Shown in pieces: positions 5,459-6,813 of a DNA stretch of 6,813 nucleotides. Position 1 is the stretch's first letter, and the number at the start of each line of letters is the position of its first letter. The stretch comes from Burkholderiales bacterium. Lineage in GTDB: Bacteria > Pseudomonadota > Gammaproteobacteria > Burkholderiales > SG8-41. Made by a program: the position numbers and the translations under genes. The notes beneath the pieces are model-generated. The model did no database searches. It had not been told where the DNA came from and worked only from the letters and a program-made list of their open reading frames with translations. The stretch lies in the NCBI GenBank assembly GCA_005800795.1, contig SYEN01000427.1, positions 1-6,813 of the forward strand. The letters are read 5' to 3'.

Positions 5459-6208
5459 CTACTCGCGCCAGATGAAGGCTGCCATGCGGCCGGTTTCCCG
5501 GTCGCGGCGATACGAAAAAAAACGTTGCCGATCGGTATAGGTGCAGTCGCCGCCGCCAAAGACTTGTTTCACGCCAGCACGCGCCAGCGCGCGGCGTGAG
5601 AGTGTAAACAGATCCGCCAGCCATTTTTCCGGCGCGTGGGCTTTAAAGGCGGCAGCGGCGCCGGCGTCGCGCGCGATAAAAGCTTCGTACACGTCAGCGC
5701 CGACTTCAAACGCTGTGGGGCCGATGCCGGGGCCAATGTAGGCCAGTAGATCTGCCGGATCGTCGCCGGCATTCCGCAGCGTCTGCACGGTGTTATCGAT
5801 CACGCCGCCCGACAGCCCGCGCCACCCGGCATGCGCTGCCGCCACCCGCGACCCCGCGCGGTTGGTGAACAGCACCGGCAGGCAATCGGCGATCATCACG
5901 GCGCACACGGTGCCGCGCTGATGCGCCACGCTGGCGTCGGCGGCGGTGGGTTGTTCCTGTGTGCCGGGGATATCATCGGCAGTGACCACGCGCGCACCAT
6001 GCACTTGCGACAGCCAACGTGGCGCTTGGGGCATCACTGCTTGCACGATGGCGCGATTTTGTGTGACAGCCGCCGGATCGTCACCTGCCTTGTAGCCGAG
6101 ATTGAGCGAATCGCGCGGCGCCACACTGACGCCGCCGCTGCGCGTGGTGATCAGCGCCTTGACGTTTGCAGGGGCCGGCCAGCCGGGGACGATCCAGTCG
6201 TGTTTCAT
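5459..6208 (-). CDS. pgeF: Peptidoglycan editing factor PgeF (YfiH, laccase-domain protein)
   Basis: This is a 249-residue cytoplasmic protein of the Cu-oxidase_4/YfiH family. E. coli PgeF (YfiH) is reported to clear UDP-MurNAc-L-Ser, keeping serine out of the first position of the peptidoglycan stem. Older annotation calls the family polyphenol oxidase or multicopper oxidase, and relatives (human LACC1/FAMIN) act on purine nucleosides. The Cys/His/His metal-site residues are present: H70 in SQVHGARV, C109 in ADCLPVLF and H126 in AAAHAGWRGL. Other family segments are TTRSGGVS (21-28), NLGYKAGDD (36-44), YIGPGIGP (157-164) and FSYRRD(R)ETGR near the end (231-241). The start at ATG 6208 is chosen because it gives the usual N-terminus (MKHDWIVPGWPAP) and overlaps the rluD stop as ATGA; a longer in-frame form from 6268 would lie inside rluD. 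The overlap suggests translational coupling. Confidence 0.94.
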   Translation of the reverse strand: MKHDWIVPGWPAPANVKALITTRSGGVSVAPRDSLNLGYKAGDDPAAVTQNRAIVQAVMPQAPRWLSQVHGARVVTADDIPGTQEQPTAADASVAHQRGTVCAVMIADCLPVLFTNRAGSRVAAAHAGWRGLSGGVIDNTVQTLRNAGDDPADLLAYIGPGIGPTAFEVGADVYEAFIARDAGAAAAFKAHAPEKWLADLFTLSRRALARAGVKQVFGGGDCTYTDRQRFFSYRRDRETGRMAAFIWRE

Positions 6209-6813
6209 TGGGCGTTTTCCAGTTGGGCAAGCAGTTTTTTCATGTCGGCCGGCAGCGGCGCGCTCCAACTGCGGCGGCGGCCTGTCGCCGGATGGGTGAG
6301 CGCGAGTTTCCGTGCATGCAGTGCCTGACGTGGGAACACGGGTGTTTTTTTGTGTGAGCCGTAGACTAGATCGCCCACCAGAGGATGGCCGATGGACATC
6401 ATGTGCACCCGGATCTGATGGGTGCGGCCGGTCTCCAGTTCGCAGCGTACCAGCGTGGCTTTCTCGTAGTGTTCCTGCGGCTCGTAATGGGTGACCGCCG
6501 CTTTGCCATTGGGCGCGATGGCCATGCGCGTGCGCTGGGTCTTGTGGCGGCCGATGGGCGCATCCACCGTCCCTTCGCTTTGCAGAAAGCCGTGCACCAC
6601 CGCCACGTATTCGCGGGTGACGCTGTGATCCTGCAACTGGCGCACCAGCGCCGTTTGCGCGGGCAGGGTCTTGGCGACAACCAGCAGGCCGCTGGTGTCT
6701 TTGTCCAACCGGTGCACAATGCCCGCACGCGGAATCTGCGAAAGCTGCGGCGCATGTTGCAGCAAGGCGTTGAGCACTGTGCCGTCCCAGTTGCCGCTGC
6801 CCGGGTGCACCAC
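6205..6813 (-). CDS. rluD: 23S rRNA pseudouridine synthase RluD, C-terminal part (5' end cut by right edge)
   Basis: The last 202 residues of an RluA/RluC/RluD-family pseudouridine synthase are present; the N-terminal S4-like RNA-binding domain and start lie beyond the right edge. The first visible codons are GTG GTG (VVHPGSGNWDGTVLNALL), an internal segment and not a start. The catalytic motif HRLDKDTSG is at visible residues 34-42, with D37 as the nucleophilic aspartate. ELETGRTHQIRVHM (125-138), HPLVGDLVYG (143-152) and LHARKLALTHP (165-175) complete the core. RluD makes pseudouridines 1911, 1915 and 1917 in helix 69 of 23S rRNA and supports ribosome assembly. Assignment to RluD and not RluC rests on the VVHPG-x-GN-x(3)-TVLNALL segment and on the pgeF neighbour, which follows rluD in E. 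coli as well. The stop overlaps the pgeF ATG by 4 nt. Confidence 0.93.
   Translation of the reverse strand: MVHPGSGNWDGTVLNALLQHAPQLSQIPRAGIVHRLDKDTSGLLVVAKTLPAQTALVRQLQDHSVTREYVAVVHGFLQSEGTVDAPIGRHKTQRTRMAIAPNGKAAVTHYEPQEHYEKATLVRCELETGRTHQIRVHMMSIGHPLVGDLVYGSHKKTPVFPRQALHARKLALTHPATGRRRSWSAPLPADMKKLLAQLENAQ

Noticed and set aside
5416..5559. Upstream extension of the small membrane protein frame into pgeF
   Set aside because: The extension overlaps the out-of-frame pgeF C-terminus, whose conserved end (FSYRRD to IWRE) is clearly real.

Overview
The window reads as a chromosomal segment of a GC-rich proteobacterium, most likely a betaproteobacterium (Burkholderiales-like). The main reasons are a Bug/TctC-type periplasmic solute-binding protein, the strong G/C bias at third codon positions, and the rluD-pgeF gene pair. 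This is inferred from gene content, not from a marker gene. Four blocks can be recognised.

Block 1 (minus strand, about 1-1837) holds a TctC/Bug-family periplasmic binding protein followed by the first 217 codons of an aconitase-superfamily enzyme that runs off the left edge. They are separated by about 220 bp that carry a REP/BIME-like double-hairpin repeat (about 755-834). That repeat is itself enclosed by a 16-bp inverted repeat with one mismatch (696-711 and 855-870). The binding protein belongs to the true tricarboxylate (TctC) branch, so the pair looks like part of an uptake-plus-hydratase system for a citrate-like tricarboxylate. The aconitase deviates from housekeeping AcnA at a substrate-contact motif.

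Block 2 (plus strand, 1995-5212) is a tight, divergently transcribed operon: a small single-domain cupin, a 12-helix MFS transporter, and two tandem paralogous TauE/SafE-family membrane proteins. Gaps are 23 bp, a 4-nt overlap, and 4 bp. There are three membrane proteins and no catabolic enzyme, so the substrate cannot be named from the sequence. The 157-bp divergent intergenic region contains a plausible promoter for the tctC-like gene and a perfect 9-bp inverted repeat pair that could be operator sites.

Block 3 (minus strand, about 5227-5440) contains a short two-helix membrane protein reading frame. Its only good ribosome binding site and ATG lie one base out of frame with the hydrophobic coding sequence, which suggests a frameshift (mutation or sequencing error) at a GGG run.

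Block 4 (minus strand, 5459-6813) is housekeeping: the C-terminal 202 residues of an RluD-type 23S rRNA pseudouridine synthase, overlapping by 4 nt the gene for PgeF/YfiH, the peptidoglycan-editing laccase-domain protein. No tRNA, rRNA, CRISPR array, insertion sequence or phage gene was seen.
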